DNA from: an uncultured Prevotellaceae bacterium
GTDB taxonomy: Bacteria > Bacteroidota > Bacteroidia > Bacteroidales > Muribaculaceae
Length of the DNA: 55,607 nucleotides
Reading direction: 5' to 3'
NCBI GenBank assembly: GCA_900317835.1
Contig: ONIL01000018.1
Coordinates: forward strand, 1 to 55,607
Below, one piece after another: positions 15,618 to 24,468 of this stretch (its first letter is position 1; each line of letters opens with the position of its first letter). The translations under genes and the position numbers were made by a program. The notes under the pieces are model-generated. The model was not told where the DNA came from, ran no database searches, and worked only from the letters and a program-made list of their open reading frames with translations.

Positions 15618-17873
15618 TTAGAAGCGGAAGGTCAGGTGACCCAGGGCGTTGATGCCTGCCATGGGATAAAAGCGGGGGTCGCTATAGAGGGAGTATTCAC
15701 TCTCCTTTGTTCCGCCAGGATACAGCGCACAAGTCTGTGAGTAGCCATTGGTCTCGTACTTCTCATCAAACAAGTTGTAGATGGCTACGCCCACGGTGAT
15801 GCTGCGAATGTGCGGCAACTTGAAGGTGTAGGCCAAATCGAGGTTGTTGACGAAGTAAGGATCCAGTGAGTCCTCTTTGCGCTCAAAGTTGTCCAGATAC
15901 TGACGTGACACATACTGCGAGTGCAGCGAGGCAGTGAAACCCTTGTAGTCAAACATCAACATACTGCCCAAGGTTACGCTGGGCGAGAAGGCGATGGTGG
16001 TGTTGCCCTTTTCGATGGCGGTCTGGGTCCACATGTCGTCCCACGTATCGGCATCATAGTCGCTCACGTAGCCCACGTAGTCCTGGATGCGGTTTCGGCT
16101 CAGCGTGGCATTCACCTCCCAACCCAACCAATCGGTGAAGTGCATTCCTGCCAGCAACTCGATACCCATGCGGTAGCTCTTGTCCACGTTCTCGGCCATC
16201 AGCTCACCAATCTCGTTGATCTTGCCGTTGAGCACGAGCTGGTCCTTGTAGTTCATGTAGTAAAGGTTGGCACTGAACAGGTAACGGCCAGAACGGAACT
16301 CGTAACCAGCCTCCCAGTCATAGAGTTTTTCGCTCGTGGGGTGCTGCAAAAACAGGCCGTCGGTATAGTTGTTGCGTGTGGGCTCCTTCTGCGCCACAGC
16401 AAACGAAGCATACACGCGATTATTAGCATTAATCTGCCAGTTGAAGCCTGCCTTGGGGTTGAAGAAGTTGAACGGCTCGTCGATGTCGAGCACCTGCAGA
16501 TGCTCGGGATTGGCTGTCCAGTCCCACTTGTCGTTATTACCCGTGATGCGGTATCCAATGTAACGGTACTGCAGGTCGGCATAGGCGCTCAAGCCGCCCG
16601 TAATCATGTAATTACCCTTGACGTAGATGTTGAAATCGGTCTTGCGGCCATTATTGCGGTAATACTCGTGGTCAGGGGCCAGCGGGCTGGTGTAATTCTC
16701 CACCCAGATGACCTGTCCGTAGTGATCGTTGCTGTAACGGTTGATGCCGCCACCCAGCGAGGCATTCAGTCTGTCGCCGCTATACTGCAAGGAGAAAACG
16801 CCTCCACCAAAGCCGCTATCCACACATTTCTTGCGCACCAGACTGGCCTTCTTGAGGGTACCCTCGGCTGTTTCAACGGGCAGCAGGGCATATTCCTTGA
16901 GGGTGCGGGCGTTCTTGTATTCCTGATAGTAGCCGAAGCCGTCGGTGTAATGCAGCGCCACGTTGAGTTTCCACAACGGGTTGAATGTCTGGTTCAAGAT
17001 GAGTTGGTAATGGGTTTGGCGGTAGATGTCCTTTTGGTCCTTGTAGAAACCCGTCACCTGGCCGTCGTGCTTGATTTCGCCGTTGGGGTTATAGGTGCGG
17101 TTCTCCTTCAGGTCATCGCGGCTGATGCCGTCCCAAGCATGATAGGTGTCTTCCTTACCGCCATAGGTGATGAAACGCAACGATGTCCCACCATTGAAAT
17201 AACCCAACTGACCAAAATAACTGATCAGTTCGCTGCTGGCGCGGTCACGATAGCCGTCGCTGCCAATGTGTGACAGTCGGGCTTCAATGGCCCAATGGTC
17301 ATTCAGCAGACCACTACCCACACGCAGCGTTTCCTTGTTGGTGTTGTAAGAGCCATAGCTTCCCGTCACCTCGGCATAGGCGTCACGCGAGAAGCCCTGG
17401 GTCCTCATGTTCACGCTACCGCCAAATGCGCCCGAACCGTTGGTCGAGGTGCCCGCACCACGTTGCACCTGTATATCGCGCACCGATGAGGCAAAGTCGG
17501 GGGTGTTCACCCAGTAAATGCTGTGGCTCTCGGCATCGTTCTGAGGAATGTCATTCACCGTGATATTGATGCGGGTAGCATCGGTACCACGCACTCGCAT
17601 CGACGTGTACCCCACGCCGGCGCCTGCATCACTCGTGGTAATGACCGACGGGGTCATCGTCAACAGGAACGGGATGTCCAAGCCATGGTTTTCGGCAGCC
17701 AGTTGCTTGCCAGTGATGTTGGTGAACGCTACAGGTGTGCTCTGTGATGCACGCGTGCCCAATACTTCCACCTCGCTCAGGGCGATAGCGGGCACTGTGT
17801 CGGTTGCCGCAGGCTGTGCCGCCGCAACAAGGGTTGCCATCACGGTGGCAACCGTCAAAAAGGTCTTCTTCAT
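15618..17873 (-). CDS. TonB-dependent outer-membrane receptor, probably for thiamine
   Basis: 751 aa from the ATG at 17873 (MKKTFLTVATVMATLVAAAQ, signal peptide). An upstream in-frame ATG at 17948 lies inside the riboswitch and is rejected. The plug domain (about 30-150) contains VEVLGTR (TonB box region), SVITTSDAGAGVGYTSMRVRG and VQRGAGTSTNGSGAFGGSVNM; the rest is a 22-strand barrel with many aromatic girdles, ending in a terminal Phe (ALGHLTFRF). It imports a ligand across the outer membrane using TonB energy. The TPP riboswitch in its leader and the PnuT neighbour argue for thiamine or a phosphate ester, as in the OMP-PnuT loci of Bacteroides. Confidence 0.9.
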   Translation of the reverse strand: MKKTFLTVATVMATLVAAAQPAATDTVPAIALSEVEVLGTRASQSTPVAFTNITGKQLAAENHGLDIPFLLTMTPSVITTSDAGAGVGYTSMRVRGTDATRINITVNDIPQNDAESHSIYWVNTPDFASSVRDIQVQRGAGTSTNGSGAFGGSVNMRTQGFSRDAYAEVTGSYGSYNTNKETLRVGSGLLNDHWAIEARLSHIGSDGYRDRASSELISYFGQLGYFNGGTSLRFITYGGKEDTYHAWDGISRDDLKENRTYNPNGEIKHDGQVTGFYKDQKDIYRQTHYQLILNQTFNPLWKLNVALHYTDGFGYYQEYKNARTLKEYALLPVETAEGTLKKASLVRKKCVDSGFGGGVFSLQYSGDRLNASLGGGINRYSNDHYGQVIWVENYTSPLAPDHEYYRNNGRKTDFNIYVKGNYMITGGLSAYADLQYRYIGYRITGNNDKWDWTANPEHLQVLDIDEPFNFFNPKAGFNWQINANNRVYASFAVAQKEPTRNNYTDGLFLQHPTSEKLYDWEAGYEFRSGRYLFSANLYYMNYKDQLVLNGKINEIGELMAENVDKSYRMGIELLAGMHFTDWLGWEVNATLSRNRIQDYVGYVSDYDADTWDDMWTQTAIEKGNTTIAFSPSVTLGSMLMFDYKGFTASLHSQYVSRQYLDNFERKEDSLDPYFVNNLDLAYTFKLPHIRSITVGVAIYNLFDEKYETNGYSQTCALYPGGTKESEYSLYSDPRFYPMAGINALGHLTFRF

Positions 17874-17888
17874 TGCTTTAATTAATAA

Positions 17889-17972
17889 GTTGTTCTCTAC
17901 GCCGGCATTGTCCGGATCAGATCCGATGGGTATGATCTCAGCCCCCATGTTTCTTACTCAGGGACACCCCAA
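17889..17972 (-). promoter_or_regulatory. TPP (thiamine pyrophosphate) riboswitch
   Basis: The minus strand reads GGGGTGTCCC, then GGGGGCTGAGATCATACCC, then GATCTGATCCGGACAATGCC and GGCGTAGAGAAC. These are the conserved P1, CUGAGA (pyrimidine-sensing) and GAUCUGG-like/GCGUAG (pyrophosphate-sensing) parts of the THI element. It lies 16 nt before the receptor start, so it probably masks the ribosome site when TPP is high. Confidence 0.93.
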
Positions 17973-17990
17973 ACTCATTGAATCACGCCA

Positions 17991-17998
17991 CAAAGGTA
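17991..17998 (-). promoter_or_regulatory. -7 box for the thiamine uptake transcript
   Basis: Plus-strand CAAAGGTA (reverse complement TACCTTTG) lies 18 nt upstream of the first conserved base of the TPP riboswitch, so the aptamer would start near the RNA 5' end. No clear -33 box. Confidence 0.55.
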
Positions 17999-18044
17999 GT
18001 ACTTTTTTAGTTAATAACCGTGTGTTTTGAGATATTAGTTTGAT

Positions 18045-18533
18045 TTACTGATTCCAGAGGACAGGAGCCGAAGAGGCGGCAAGAGAACGTTGCACATCGA
18101 TAAGGCGCTGGTTGCGGCTGCCGCAAAAGCGCAACTTGGTGTCTCTTTCGGACTGCATGAATGGCCCGTCAACAAGGACATCCAACTCGCGCACCGCCTC
18201 AAGCAACACGTGGTCGGCCACAATTTCCTCCCAAGTGTAGCCCGTGTAACACCAGACGTTGTAGCCCAGTTCCTGCTTGATGCGGTGAACAAGTGCGCGG
18301 GTGCCCTCGGGCTGCTGCAGGGGGTCGCCGCCACTCAGGGTGACAGGAGCCTCGTTATAGGCGATGACTTGTATCAATTCCTCGATGGTGCGCTCTTCCC
18401 CACCCCCGAAGTCCCAAGACTGGGGATTGTGGCAACCGGGGCAACGGTGATTGCAGCCCGCCAGATAAATCGACGTGCGCAATCCGGGCCCATCGACGCT
18501 GGTGCCCTCAACGATATGTAAAATGCGAAGCAC
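18045..18533 (-). CDS. nrdG: Anaerobic ribonucleotide reductase activating protein
   Basis: 163 aa radical SAM enzyme that installs the glycyl radical on NrdD. The start is the GTG at 18533 (VLRILHIVEGTSVDGPGLR), 5 nt after the nrdD stop; longer in-frame readings overlap nrdD and are rejected. The 4Fe-4S motif is CNHRCPGC (CxxxCxxC), and the AdoMet motif LSGGDPLQQP follows. It forms a two-gene operon with nrdD. Confidence 0.93.
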   Translation of the reverse strand: MLRILHIVEGTSVDGPGLRTSIYLAGCNHRCPGCHNPQSWDFGGGEERTIEELIQVIAYNEAPVTLSGGDPLQQPEGTRALVHRIKQELGYNVWCYTGYTWEEIVADHVLLEAVRELDVLVDGPFMQSERDTKLRFCGSRNQRLIDVQRSLAASSAPVLWNQ

Positions 18534-18538
18534 CCTTT

Positions 18539-20746
18539 TTACTTGTGCACCACGCGGTCCTTGAGTTCGGCGAGTTTGCCGCTGTTCCACCTGTCGGTAG
18601 TGCCCACCAGATAGCCCGTGATGCGCTGCAAGCGGTCGATGTGGTGGCTGTGGCATTCAGGGCACTCCTCCAACCCCTCGGTGGCGTCCTCATAGCCACA
18701 ATCCATGCAGCGGTTGCGGTTGTGGTTCACTGAGCAATAGCCCATGTTGTACTTGTCCATGAGGTCCACGACAGCGGCAATCGCATCGGGGTTGTGGGTA
18801 GCATCACCGTCAATCTCGACATAGAAGATGTGACCGCCGCGCGTCAATTCATGATAGGGAGACTCGACCTCGGCCTTGTGCTTGGGACTGCACTTGTAAT
18901 AGACAGGCACGTGATTACTGTTGGTATAATAAATCTTGTCGGTCACACCGGGAATTTCGCCAAAGTCCTTGCGGTCACGACGGGTGAATTTGCCACTCAA
19001 GCCCTCGGCGGGTGTGGCCAAGACGCTGTAATTGTGCTTGTAGCGTTCACTGAACTCATTGACACGGTCACGCATGTAGGTCACAATCTTCAAGCCCAGT
19101 TCCTGTGCCTCTGCGCTCTCGCCGTGGTGATGTCCCACGAGGGCAATCAGGCACTCGGCAAGACCGATGAAGCCGATGCCCAGCGTACCCTGGTTGATAA
19201 CACTCTCCACCTTGTCATCGGGACCCAGTTCGCTGGCACCATTCCACAACTGCGACATGAGTAGCGGGAATTGCTTGGCCATCGCCGTCTTCTGGTACTG
19301 GTAGCGGTCATCCAGCTGGCGGGCGGTAATTTCAAGCATATCATCAAGCTTTGCAAAAAAGCGGTCGATGCGCTCCTGCTTGTCCTTGATATCCATGCAT
19401 TCGATAGCAAGACGCACGATATTGATCGTCGAGAACGACAGATTACCGCGACCGATGGACGTCTTCTCGCCGAAGCGGTTTTCAAAAACGCGCGTACGGC
19501 ATCCCATCGTCGCCACCTCATGCTTGTAACGCTCGGGGTCATCCTCGCGCCACTGCTCATGATAATTATAGGTGGCATCGAGGTTGACAAAGTTGGGGAA
19601 GAAACGGCGTGCCGTCACCTTGCAGGCAAAGCGGTAGAGGTCATAGTTGGGATCACCTGGCTTATAGCTCACGCCTGTCTTCTTTTTCCAGATCTGGATG
19701 GGGAAAATGGCGGTGGAGCCGTTGCCCACGCCCTCATAGGTCGAGTTCAACAGTTCGCGGATGATGCAACGCCCCTCGGCGCTCGTGTCGGTACCATAGT
19801 TGATGGAGCTGAAAACCACCTGGTTGCCACCTCGCGAATGGATAGTGTTCATGTTGTGTATGAAAGCTTCCATCGCCTGGTGCACACGTCTCACCGTCTT
19901 GTTGACCGCATGCTGCAGGATGCGCTCGTCGCCTTGCAGGAAGTCAAGTTCACGCTCAATGTAATCGTCCAGTTTCGCATCATACAGGCGGCTATAATCC
20001 TGTCCCATGAGCGTCTCGAGGTTTTTCACCTCTTCAATAAACGAGCGGCGCACGTAGGGGGCCAAATAGAAGTCGAATGCGGGTATCGCCTGGCCGCCGT
20101 GCATCTCGTTCTGGGCGGTCTCCATCGTGATGCAGGCGATGACGCCGGCCGTCTCGATGCGCTTGGCGGGACGTGACTCGCCATGGCCTGCCATATACCC
20201 CTGCCTGAGCACCTTGTCCAGCGGATGCTGAACGCAAGTGAGGCTCTTGGTGGGATAATAGTCCTTATCGTGAATGTGAAGATAATTACCGCGCACAGCC
20301 TCGCGTGCCTCTTCACTCAAGAGGTAATCATCGACGAAGGGCTTAGTCGTCTCACTGGCAAACTTCATCATCATGCCAGCAGGAGTGTCGGCATTCATGT
20401 TGGCATTCTCGCGTGTGACATCATTGTTCTTGGCATTGATGATTTCCAGGAACAGGTCACGGGTTTTTGCCTTTCGGGCCACACTGCGGGCATGCCGGTA
20501 GTTGATGTAGCATCGGGCCACCTCCTTGCGGGGGCTTTTCATCAGTTCCAGCTCTACCTGGTCCTGAATGTCCTCGACACTCATCTGGGCACGGCCCTTG
20601 TGGCCGATGCGGTCAGCAATGCGCTGGATGAGCCCCTCGTCCTCACCGGCAGGGGTGGCAAGCATCGCTTTGCGGATTGCGGCTTTGATTTTTTCTTCAT
20701 TATAGCCGACGACACGGCCATCACGTTTCAGAACTGTCTGAATCAT
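18539..20746 (-). CDS. nrdD: Anaerobic ribonucleoside-triphosphate reductase
   Basis: 735 aa class III reductase that makes dNTPs under anoxia. The N-terminal ATP-cone (about 3-92, starting VLKRDGRVVGYNEEKI) gives allosteric control. The catalytic barrel includes the region with GNGSTAIFPIQIW. A C-terminal zinc site (CMDC and CPEC) precedes the glycyl radical loop RITGYLVG, with the radical Gly at about 711. Activated by NrdG encoded next. A full-consensus promoter lies 51 nt upstream; no NrdR-box is evident. Confidence 0.97.
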   Translation of the reverse strand: MIQTVLKRDGRVVGYNEEKIKAAIRKAMLATPAGEDEGLIQRIADRIGHKGRAQMSVEDIQDQVELELMKSPRKEVARCYINYRHARSVARKAKTRDLFLEIINAKNNDVTRENANMNADTPAGMMMKFASETTKPFVDDYLLSEEAREAVRGNYLHIHDKDYYPTKSLTCVQHPLDKVLRQGYMAGHGESRPAKRIETAGVIACITMETAQNEMHGGQAIPAFDFYLAPYVRRSFIEEVKNLETLMGQDYSRLYDAKLDDYIERELDFLQGDERILQHAVNKTVRRVHQAMEAFIHNMNTIHSRGGNQVVFSSINYGTDTSAEGRCIIRELLNSTYEGVGNGSTAIFPIQIWKKKTGVSYKPGDPNYDLYRFACKVTARRFFPNFVNLDATYNYHEQWREDDPERYKHEVATMGCRTRVFENRFGEKTSIGRGNLSFSTINIVRLAIECMDIKDKQERIDRFFAKLDDMLEITARQLDDRYQYQKTAMAKQFPLLMSQLWNGASELGPDDKVESVINQGTLGIGFIGLAECLIALVGHHHGESAEAQELGLKIVTYMRDRVNEFSERYKHNYSVLATPAEGLSGKFTRRDRKDFGEIPGVTDKIYYTNSNHVPVYYKCSPKHKAEVESPYHELTRGGHIFYVEIDGDATHNPDAIAAVVDLMDKYNMGYCSVNHNRNRCMDCGYEDATEGLEECPECHSHHIDRLQRITGYLVGTTDRWNSGKLAELKDRVVHK

Positions 20747-20796
20747 ATTCTCGGTTGGTTAATTTTTCAGGATTTTTGCTATCGACTTTGGGACTG

Positions 20797-20828
20797 CAAA
20801 ATTAGTGATACGCAAACAAACCAACAAA
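20797..20828 (-). promoter_or_regulatory. Promoter of nrdDG
   Basis: Plus-strand CAAAATTA (20797-20804) and CAAA (20825-20828), 20 nt apart. Confidence 0.65.
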
Positions 20829-20873
20829 TTTTTGACCAAAAATATTTCTTTTGGAAAACTTTTTAGACTATGT

Positions 20874-20907
20874 AAAAATTCAACCACCTGAAATTCAGGT
20901 GGTTGAA
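20874..20907 (-). terminator. Terminator after the DUF5723 gene
   Basis: TTCAACCACCTGAA (20879-20892) and TTCAGGTGGTTGAA (20894-20907) form a perfect stem. In the minus direction five U follow (20878-20874). It is symmetrical, with A/T runs on both sides. Confidence 0.75.
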
Positions 20908-20990
20908 AATATTTTTGGAAAACTTTTACTGGAATCTCGGCGATAAAAAATTAAAAATTAGTCTTTTAACGCACGGCCAGATGTCAAGCA

Positions 20991-22430
20991 TCAATCATTC
21001 TCATTTTGCTTCTTGCCCAGGGGAATTGACAAGCCGACAAGTGTGTTGCAGCACTTGGTGTTCTTATCCAGGTACACATAATCCGTTCCCACGAACAAAG
21101 GACCGAGCTTGACCGCCACACCGAAGGCCTTACCGCTGCACATCACGGGCGAATAGCTGACAGCCACATCGATAAGACTGCTTGGATGATAATTGGCCGA
21201 CAGTGTTATCTCGCTCTCATTTTTAGGTTTGGTGAAACGGTTAGTGAACAGCACACCTAAGCTCAGTTTGTCACGCAGCACCTTGTACTCGCCGCCCACA
21301 GCCATTGTAGAGGCAAGATTCGTCTTTCTCGACTTATGGGCACTCTCGTCCTTCTCGAGGCGCAGCAAGTCCAGGTTCAAAGTTTTGCTCGAACCTGCCA
21401 CATTAGCGAAATAGGGGAATTCTCTGGGCCTGTCGGTGTCAAACCTCATGTCGGATGTGTTGGAGTGAGCGTACTGGGAAGTACCCTTTGACCACTGGAT
21501 GAAACCCAGGTCATTCACGGCAGCCGACAGCGAGAACGCGTCGGTGACCTGGAAATCCAGTCCCAAATCTACCGCAGCGCCACATCCGGCAATGCCCATG
21601 TGCTTGGCTTCAAAGTCCATGTCGTCGATATACCCATCGGCATTGCTCAGTAATGACAAACCCTCAAAGGAACTCTCCAAGTCGGCATCGACATCAAATG
21701 ATGCCGTACCATGGCAACCTATCAGCTGTGTCGGGTCAGGATGGCTCCAGTCGAAGTCGGCAGGCAGGTTTTCCATGTCAATGTTCACTATTGCTTCTCT
21801 CACCTTCAGGTTAATGTTACCCATACCCAACAACCCCTTGAGCCGTCCACCGATGGTTAACCGGTTGGCAATCTGACGTGAATAGCCCACAGCCAACTCG
21901 GCATAGGTAGTAAGGTTCAATTCCTCATGGCCGATGTGCCGCGTATAATGAGAATAATCCACAGGCTGGATTCCCTTCATGTCGCGCATGAACGAGAACC
22001 ATTCCTTGGGCACCGAGGCATATCCATCGGCCTTAACGCCCATGCTCAAAGTCCAGAAGCCCTTACCGCTCCACCAGCCCACGGCCAGCAAGTCGGTTCC
22101 GGCATTGAGTGACGCATTATTAACGTCAACAAGGTTGTTGAAGAACTTGTCACTAGTGAAAAAATCGGACTCGGCCTTATTCTCTATCATTTCAACCACG
22201 TCATCCAACCCCATCGAGTTAGAATGCACCGAGGCTTGAATGTGGCCGATGCCAGGCAAGTGAACAAATCCCCGCTCGGGAGCCAATGCAGGATTGAGTT
22301 GTAAACGGTACTGGGTTCCTTCCATGAAATAGGAGGTGCGCAAATATTGGCTATAGCCAGTAACCGCCGTCAAAACGAGGGCTATAACCAACAAGAGGCG
22401 CAGGCATGAATCGTGTAACTGATGTTTCAT
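20991..22430 (-). CDS. DUF5723 family outer-membrane beta-barrel protein
   Basis: 479 aa. A signal peptide (about 1-27, LLLVIALVLTAVTGYSQ) is followed by an N-terminal part with QLNPALAPERGFVHLPGIG and then alternating amphipathic strands typical of a barrel, ending in SIPLGKK. The pattern matches DUF5723/PorP-like proteins of Bacteroidetes, whose function is unknown. Monocistronic: a hairpin lies on each side. Only a weak -7 match (CAAAATTC, 22455-22462) is seen upstream. Confidence 0.75.
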   Translation of the reverse strand: MKHQLHDSCLRLLLVIALVLTAVTGYSQYLRTSYFMEGTQYRLQLNPALAPERGFVHLPGIGHIQASVHSNSMGLDDVVEMIENKAESDFFTSDKFFNNLVDVNNASLNAGTDLLAVGWWSGKGFWTLSMGVKADGYASVPKEWFSFMRDMKGIQPVDYSHYTRHIGHEELNLTTYAELAVGYSRQIANRLTIGGRLKGLLGMGNINLKVREAIVNIDMENLPADFDWSHPDPTQLIGCHGTASFDVDADLESSFEGLSLLSNADGYIDDMDFEAKHMGIAGCGAAVDLGLDFQVTDAFSLSAAVNDLGFIQWSKGTSQYAHSNTSDMRFDTDRPREFPYFANVAGSSKTLNLDLLRLEKDESAHKSRKTNLASTMAVGGEYKVLRDKLSLGVLFTNRFTKPKNESEITLSANYHPSSLIDVAVSYSPVMCSGKAFGVAVKLGPLFVGTDYVYLDKNTKCCNTLVGLSIPLGKKQNEND

Positions 22431-22535
22431 TTTCTTTGATGATGATAATTATTGCAAAATTCGCCAAAAAAATCCGATTACACAACACTTTTAGCCCCAA
22501 GAGCACATTTTTTACTCAGTGTCTCCCGATAGAAA

Positions 22536-22573
22536 ATCAATGGCAGGACCCGCTAACGGATACTGCCATTGAT
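22536..22573 (-). terminator. Terminator after the first dockerin paralog
   Basis: TCAATGGCAG (22537-22546) and CTGCCATTGA (22563-22572), perfect 10 bp plus an outer A/T pair, with U-rich sequence on the minus side (UUUUCU). Confidence 0.6.
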
Positions 22574-22608
22574 CATTTTTTAGAGGAACAATCCTCCTAT
22601 AAGATGAT

Positions 22609-24195
22609 TTACATTCCCCACGATCCGTTTAACACGTAGTCAACCAGGGCGGTTACATCAGAAATGTTCACCGACTCATCACCATTGCAGTTGGCATTGG
22701 CGAGCACGATGCCAGTAGCATCACCACTCAGCACGTAGTCCACCAGAGCGGTGACATCGCTAATGTTCACTAACCCATCACCGTTCACATCACCACGTTT
22801 AACCACGGGCTCATCGCTCTTCTGTACCGAGAAGGTGGCCTTAGGCAGGAAGGGAACGAGTTCTGTGTACATGCTGCCACCCCAACTCGAAGTGTAAACA
22901 CCAGGATAATAATCCTCGGTGGGAGTTCCGTAGAAATAAGTGGCCCTGTAGTTGGTCACACCTGCCTCGGTCACGAGGCATTCCACCAACAGGTTGCCGC
23001 CAGCATAATGGTAGGGCTCGTCAAAAAGGAACTCCATGTCGGTACTGCCATAAACAGGAACAACGGTAGCTACGGCAGTCAACTCGGTCACGGGCTCGGC
23101 CACCGCAAAGTCGGTCATGTCAACCGTCTTGAGGGACAGCTGGATTTTACCGCCGTTCATTTCAACGTTATCCTTGGTGTGGAAACGCAGGGCGATAATA
23201 TTCTTACCAACCATGTCGGTCAGCATTTCAGCAGGATAAATCATCTGCCCCTGAGTGCCCACAATATCAATATCGGCACCATAGATTGGCAAATAGCTTG
23301 CGTAATCGGTCTCATCACCAATCACGATGTCGTCGGCAGCCTCAATGGCCTCGCCATAGAGGGGAACCTCGATGAATCCTGCTAAACCACAATCAAGGGA
23401 GAGGATACCACTGTAAGTACCAGCTGCCGCGGGATGGAATGTCACAGGAATCTCAACCGACTGGCCCGGCTGGAGAACGGTAATCGGCAACTCAGCGCTG
23501 AAGTATACATCGATACCAGATCCAACTTCAAAGCTATTCATGCCATTGTTGGTCAACACAACAGTCTGCACATCGGTGCGGCCAGCACGGATGGTATTGA
23601 AAACCAATTCGTTGGGAACGACTTTAGCCGAATACTCGGCAGATGAGCCATAGTCAAACGTAGTTTTGGGAAGGAATTTTCCAATCTGGCCACGGCCAAT
23701 CATGCTATAATTGGTAGGCCTGTCGCCAATAAATGGGATGAAACAGTAAATCGTGGGCTCGGTAACGACAGTCTCAATAACGAGATTGCCGCCATTGTAC
23801 AGATAAGGAGTGTCGAACACAAACTCAACCTCGGTAACACCTTTAATCATCGAGTAGGTGGTCACCTGGGTCAAGCCCTCAACATAAGTTACATCCTCAT
23901 AGTTTGACTTGGTCGTCTCACCGATCGAGACACTCAACAGTCCACCTTCCTCGGTGATGGGGTCCCAAGTGTAGAACTTCACCGAATTGATGACCTCGCC
24001 ACGCATCTCGGTAAGGCTTGCTGCAGGATAGAGCACCTGGACACGCGTTCCCACCTCGTCGAGATAGGAATTGTCGATAGGCGCATAAGCTGACTCATCA
24101 CCATCAAACACGGTCAACTGATTGGTGGCCTGTGCAGGCATGGCAATAGCTAGAGAAAGGAGCACTGCCGGCAAAAGTGTAAAATGTTTCTTCAT
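22609..24195 (-). CDS. Exported dockerin-type protein, two-domain paralog 1
   Basis: 528 aa with signal peptide MKKHFTLLPAVLLSLAIAMP. Two similar beta-rich domains (about 25-195 and 290-450), each with an AxYLP/SYAPI...V..LYPA..LT.M.G..I...KF region and a YNGGNLVIE or YAGGNLLVE motif, flank an Ig-like HYDIN/ASPM-type module (about 200-285: TVVLTNNGMNSFEVG..., LQPGQSVEIPVTFHPAAAGTYSG). The tail has two dockerin repeats (GDVNGDGLVNISDVTALVD and NGDESVNISDVTALVD). No enzymatic motif. Paralogous to the next two genes; probably a surface or secreted structural/binding protein. Function unknown. Confidence 0.85.
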   Translation of the reverse strand: MKKHFTLLPAVLLSLAIAMPAQATNQLTVFDGDESAYAPIDNSYLDEVGTRVQVLYPAASLTEMRGEVINSVKFYTWDPITEEGGLLSVSIGETTKSNYEDVTYVEGLTQVTTYSMIKGVTEVEFVFDTPYLYNGGNLVIETVVTEPTIYCFIPFIGDRPTNYSMIGRGQIGKFLPKTTFDYGSSAEYSAKVVPNELVFNTIRAGRTDVQTVVLTNNGMNSFEVGSGIDVYFSAELPITVLQPGQSVEIPVTFHPAAAGTYSGILSLDCGLAGFIEVPLYGEAIEAADDIVIGDETDYASYLPIYGADIDIVGTQGQMIYPAEMLTDMVGKNIIALRFHTKDNVEMNGGKIQLSLKTVDMTDFAVAEPVTELTAVATVVPVYGSTDMEFLFDEPYHYAGGNLLVECLVTEAGVTNYRATYFYGTPTEDYYPGVYTSSWGGSMYTELVPFLPKATFSVQKSDEPVVKRGDVNGDGLVNISDVTALVDYVLSGDATGIVLANANCNGDESVNISDVTALVDYVLNGSWGM

Positions 24196-24331
24196 AAATT
24201 CATAAAAATTAACGGGTTATTATTAAGCTGATAAAAGGCTAACTGAATATATTTGCTTTTCACAAGGCTCGATGTTGCAACAGAACATGAACAGGCAAAG
24301 CCAATTCATTATCCAGTGATTTGCACGATGG

Positions 24332-24363
24332 CAAAATTACATCATATTATGTTATTTTACAAA
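24332..24363 (-). promoter_or_regulatory. Promoter of dockerin paralog 1
   Basis: Plus-strand CAAAATTA (24332-24339) and CAAA (24360-24363), exactly 20 nt apart; leader of about 130 nt. Confidence 0.65.
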
Positions 24364-24407
24364 AAAATTCATTATTGTTTTTGTTCAGCAGTCTATTCTC
24401 CATAGCA

Positions 24408-24435
24408 AAGCAGGCTCCCGTGCGGGAGCCTGCTT
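24408..24435 (-). terminator. Hairpin after dockerin paralog 2
   Basis: AAGCAGGCTCCCG / CGGGAGCCTGCTT, perfect 13-bp stem with a 2-base loop, 33 nt past the stop codon. No strong U tract in the minus direction. Confidence 0.6.
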
Positions 24436-24468
24436 CATACTCTATAGATTAAATACCGGTGCGGTAAA

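Noticed and set aside
15921-17273. 450-codon open frame on the plus strand
   Set aside because: It is the complement of the TonB receptor gene; composition bias of the real gene keeps it open. Similar long shadows at 6621-7544, 35948-36922 and 11925-12938 were dropped for the same reason.
17874-17948. Upstream in-frame extension of the TonB receptor
   Set aside because: It is the TPP riboswitch read as protein; the signal peptide starts at 17873.
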